Positions 62,111 through 64,000 of a stretch of DNA of 64,000 nucleotides are shown one piece after another. The notes under the pieces were generated by a model, which made no database searches, was not told the origin of the DNA, and saw only the letters and a list, made by a program, of their open reading frames with translations. The number at the start of each line of letters is the position of its first letter. The first letter of the stretch is position 1. The stretch covers positions 49,291 through 113,290 of the forward strand of contig JACKNU010000008.1 in assembly GCA_024234675.1 (NCBI GenBank). The letters run 5' to 3'. The DNA is from Pseudomonadales bacterium. Its GTDB lineage: Bacteria; Pseudomonadota; Gammaproteobacteria; Pseudomonadales; Halieaceae. The position numbers were made by a program, and so were the translations under genes.

Positions 62111-62293
62111 TCAGGCATCGGAACCGTCGCCGCCCTTGCCCGTGCGCGCACCGGCCCGCTCGATCTCGAGCTGCTTGCGCCGTTTGGCGATATTCTCATC
62201 GAGCTGCCTGCTGACGACCTCCAGCCAGGCCAGATGCTGGCGCCAGTTGTCGTCGCTTGTCTGCGGCGGTTTTATTAGTTTTTTGTAGTCCAT
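62111..62293 (-). CDS. small hypothetical protein with charged helix
   Basis: A 60-residue cytoplasmic protein: MDYKKLIKPPQTSDDNWRQH, then a long amphipathic helix (LEVVSRQLDENIAKRRKQLEIERAG) and a glycine/aspartate tail. No family recognised. Start at ATG 62293 (a GTG-like extension to 62326 is less likely); SD weak. It lies between nnrS-like and SNase-like genes, all on the minus strand. Confidence 0.55.
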   Translation of the reverse strand: MDYKKLIKPPQTSDDNWRQHLAWLEVVSRQLDENIAKRRKQLEIERAGARTGKGGDGSDA

Positions 62294-62354
62294 GAGTCCC
62301 GGTATGTCTCCCACTCGGCTTGCCATTCAGTGTAGTAGCTGGGCCCGTATTCTG

Positions 62355-63431
62355 TCAGTGGCCAGCGCGCACTGTTAAGAGCCAGCCGACAGCGACAAAA
62401 TTCAGGCTCCATAGAGTAGCGGTAAAGGCCAGTAGCATTTCCCTGGCGCCCGGCATCCAGTCGGCCAGCACTCGACCCGTGACTGCCAGGGCAAGCAGCA
62501 GGTAGATGGCGCAGTACCAGCCTGCCGCAGCCGGCCGGCGTTTACAGCCCAGCCGGAGCATTACCGTGCAGGACAGTGTTCCCAGCGCACCAATCGTAAT
62601 AACATGCAAACTGGTCCAGCCGGCAACCGGGCGACCCGCATCGCAACCGACCGCCAACAGGCCCAGGCCCAGCCAGCAGTAACCTGCCCCCAGCGCCCAG
62701 ATGTCGGCGCTGCGCCAGTTGAGGGCAAACAGTTTCCAGCGATAGAGGCGCAGCAATACCAGCGTCCCCGCCACCACCACGGGGATTCCAGGCCACCGGC
62801 TCTGGGGCGCCAGCAGGTAGGTGGCGCTCGCCAGTAGCAGAAGCGTGATAGTCATGCCTTCAATGGCGGGCTGCACCCGCTGTGGCAGGCGTTCGCCGCG
62901 GGCGGCGTACGCTACCGCCAGCGCGGGCGTGATAATCCGCCCCCCCATGAAGAACAGCAACAGCGCCAGGGGCAGAATCACACCCTGAATGGCAATGCGG
63001 GGAGTTATACCGTGAATCCGCAGCGCCTGATCCAGCAGCGGGTAACAGGTCACCAGCGCTATCAGCGGCCCGGCCACGCGGTTGCGCCACTTCTTGGCCG
63101 CCCTGAATTTGGGTGTCACCAGCGCGGCCAGCAGCAGGCCAAACAGGGCGTAGAGCAGGCTGGCCGGCAGGGTATCCGCATGGCTCAGCTCAAGCAGGCG
63201 TCCGGCCAGCCACAGGCTGAACAGCAGCATCAGCATCGGCAGCCGGGTCCTGCCCAGCAGATAGCCGGCAATCAGGGCGCCGACGTAGCCGAACAGCAAA
63301 CCGCGGGCATGTACTGCGCTGCTGACCACCTGGGGCTTACCGCTAGCCAGGTATGCCAGTAGAAACCAGGGGGCAATGGCTGCATACAGCGCCGCTGCCG
63401 GAAAAAAAAGCTGGTGAGCCTGGACTTTCAC
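62355..63431 (-). CDS. NnrS family protein
   Basis: A 358-residue inner-membrane protein with about 11-12 helices. The NnrS pattern is visible: FFPAAALYAAIAPWFLLAY at the start, HARGLLFGYVGALIAGYLL (conserved His), WLAGRLLELS, and HVITIGALGTLSCTVMLR with a second histidine near the C-terminus. NnrS proteins contain heme and copper and respond to nitric oxide in denitrifiers; in non-denitrifiers the role may be protection from nitrosative stress. GTG start. Confidence 0.85.
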   Translation of the reverse strand: MKVQAHQLFFPAAALYAAIAPWFLLAYLASGKPQVVSSAVHARGLLFGYVGALIAGYLLGRTRLPMLMLLFSLWLAGRLLELSHADTLPASLLYALFGLLLAALVTPKFRAAKKWRNRVAGPLIALVTCYPLLDQALRIHGITPRIAIQGVILPLALLLFFMGGRIITPALAVAYAARGERLPQRVQPAIEGMTITLLLLASATYLLAPQSRWPGIPVVVAGTLVLLRLYRWKLFALNWRSADIWALGAGYCWLGLGLLAVGCDAGRPVAGWTSLHVITIGALGTLSCTVMLRLGCKRRPAAAGWYCAIYLLLALAVTGRVLADWMPGAREMLLAFTATLWSLNFVAVGWLLTVRAGH

Positions 63432-63457
63432 GGCCTGTCGATACCATCAGCGCCGGG

Positions 63458-63946
63458 TCAGCTCGCCGCGGTTTGCAGCGGCCGTTCAGAGATCAGCCGC
63501 ATGATTTCCGCGCCCACCACCAGATCGGGAGCCGTGCCGAACCACTGTTTGCGCAGCTGCCCGCGGGCATCCACCAGCACCATGCTCGGGGTGCCCTGCA
63601 ACGCATATGCGCTCATGGTACAGGGCATGCCGGCCGCACCGGCCCGGTCCACACCGACCGGAAAGGTCACCTTGTACTCGTGCAGGAAGGCGGCCAAGGA
63701 GACCGGCGTCATGGCTTCATGGTGCTCGAACACGGTGTGCAGGCCCAGTAGCACCACGTCTTCCCGGGAAAAAATATCGTGAATGCGCTGCGCCTGGGGA
63801 ATGCCATGGGACACGCAGCCGGGGCACAACATCTGGAAGGCCTCTATCACCACCACCTTGCCGCGCAATGCATCGAGTTGCAACGCCTCGCGGGTGTTGA
63901 ACCACTGCTCCACCTCCAGCGCGGGAGCCGCTGCGAAAGTCGACAT
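63458..63946 (-). CDS. thioredoxin-fold (TlpA-like/redoxin) protein
   Basis: A 162-residue thioredoxin-fold protein with CPGC (Cys41, Cys44) after VVVIEAFQML and the cis-proline stretch LQGTPSMVLVDARG. The longer loop between (VFEHHEAMTPVSLAAFLHEYK) resembles TlpA/ResA-type proteins. No signal peptide or membrane anchor is visible, so it is probably cytoplasmic. Its ATG overlaps the preceding stop in TGATG, so it is coupled to the partial upstream gene. Confidence 0.82.
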   Translation of the reverse strand: MSTFAAAPALEVEQWFNTREALQLDALRGKVVVIEAFQMLCPGCVSHGIPQAQRIHDIFSREDVVLLGLHTVFEHHEAMTPVSLAAFLHEYKVTFPVGVDRAGAAGMPCTMSAYALQGTPSMVLVDARGQLRKQWFGTAPDLVVGAEIMRLISERPLQTAAS

Positions 63947-64000
63947 CAGGTGGCACCCGAGCGCAAGCGCCTGAGTTCGTCGAAGGTAGTCGATACATCC
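63946..64000 (-). CDS. 3' end of a gene cut by the window edge
   Basis: The last 17 codons (DVSTTFDELRRLRSGAT) and TGA of a minus-strand gene that continues beyond the window. The stop shares one base with the ATG of the thioredoxin-fold gene, the usual sign of co-translation. Too short to identify. Confidence 0.6.
   Translation of the reverse strand, partial: DVSTTFDELRRLRSGAT

Overview
The window looks like chromosome of a high-GC, aerobic, probably marine Gammaproteobacterium. The mix of genes (beta-oxidation operon, patatin with a DUF3336-type N-terminus, DUF481, DUF4124, DUF2141 and DUF3445 proteins, NnrS, MarC, PilZ, recA-recX) resembles the Halieaceae / OM60-NOR5 group. That placement is inference from gene content only. 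Apart from one insertion sequence there are no signs of phage, plasmid, CRISPR or defence genes.

Layout. 1-4.9 kb: HSL-type esterase, ChaC-like glutathione-degrading enzyme, zinc alcohol dehydrogenase with a clear promoter, and small envelope proteins. 4.9-12.3 kb: a large glycine-rich lipoprotein, tRNA-Thr(CGT) with its own stable-RNA promoter, an aldehyde dehydrogenase, a membrane-anchored nuclease and unassigned proteins. 12.3-16.9 kb: a fatty-acid oxidation operon (thiolase, FadB-like multifunctional enzyme, acyl-CoA dehydrogenase). 17-24.6 kb: patatin phospholipase, an encapsulated-ferritin homologue without encapsulin, an unassigned protein preceded by a pentanucleotide repeat, a heme N-demethylase-like protein with MarC, a Na/Pi symporter and a beta-barrel. 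24.6-32.1 kb: AldB/ExaC-type aldehyde dehydrogenase, PilZ, beta-CASP RNase, recX and recA with a LexA box, and a kinase/ATPase fusion.

32.1-47.1 kb is one long minus-strand run. Its first part forms a complete glutathione-linked formaldehyde oxidation route: FrmA makes S-formylglutathione, FghA releases formate, and a molybdenum NAD-formate dehydrogenase (FdsGBA with FdhD and FdsD) oxidises formate to CO2 with NADH. Downstream follow a SIMPL protein, a GabD-like dehydrogenase, MetY, an alpha/beta hydrolase, and an overlapping ATP-grasp-like GCS2 ligase / aspartoacylase-like pair. An ISNCY-type insertion sequence (about 47.18-48.53 kb), flanked by an 18-bp direct repeat, sits about 120 bp upstream of frmA.

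48.6-64 kb: an alanine/glycine symporter, TauD-type dioxygenase, a half-length asparaginase-domain protein with an alpha/beta hydrolase and a translationally coupled aceE, a fused indolepyruvate:ferredoxin oxidoreductase, the threonine-degrading tdh-kbl pair, a nuclease homologue with its active site lost, NnrS and a thioredoxin-fold protein. Two clusters of related short palindromes (45.0 kb and 60.3 kb) and a 47-bp tandem repeat (50.2 kb) are the most notable non-coding structures.
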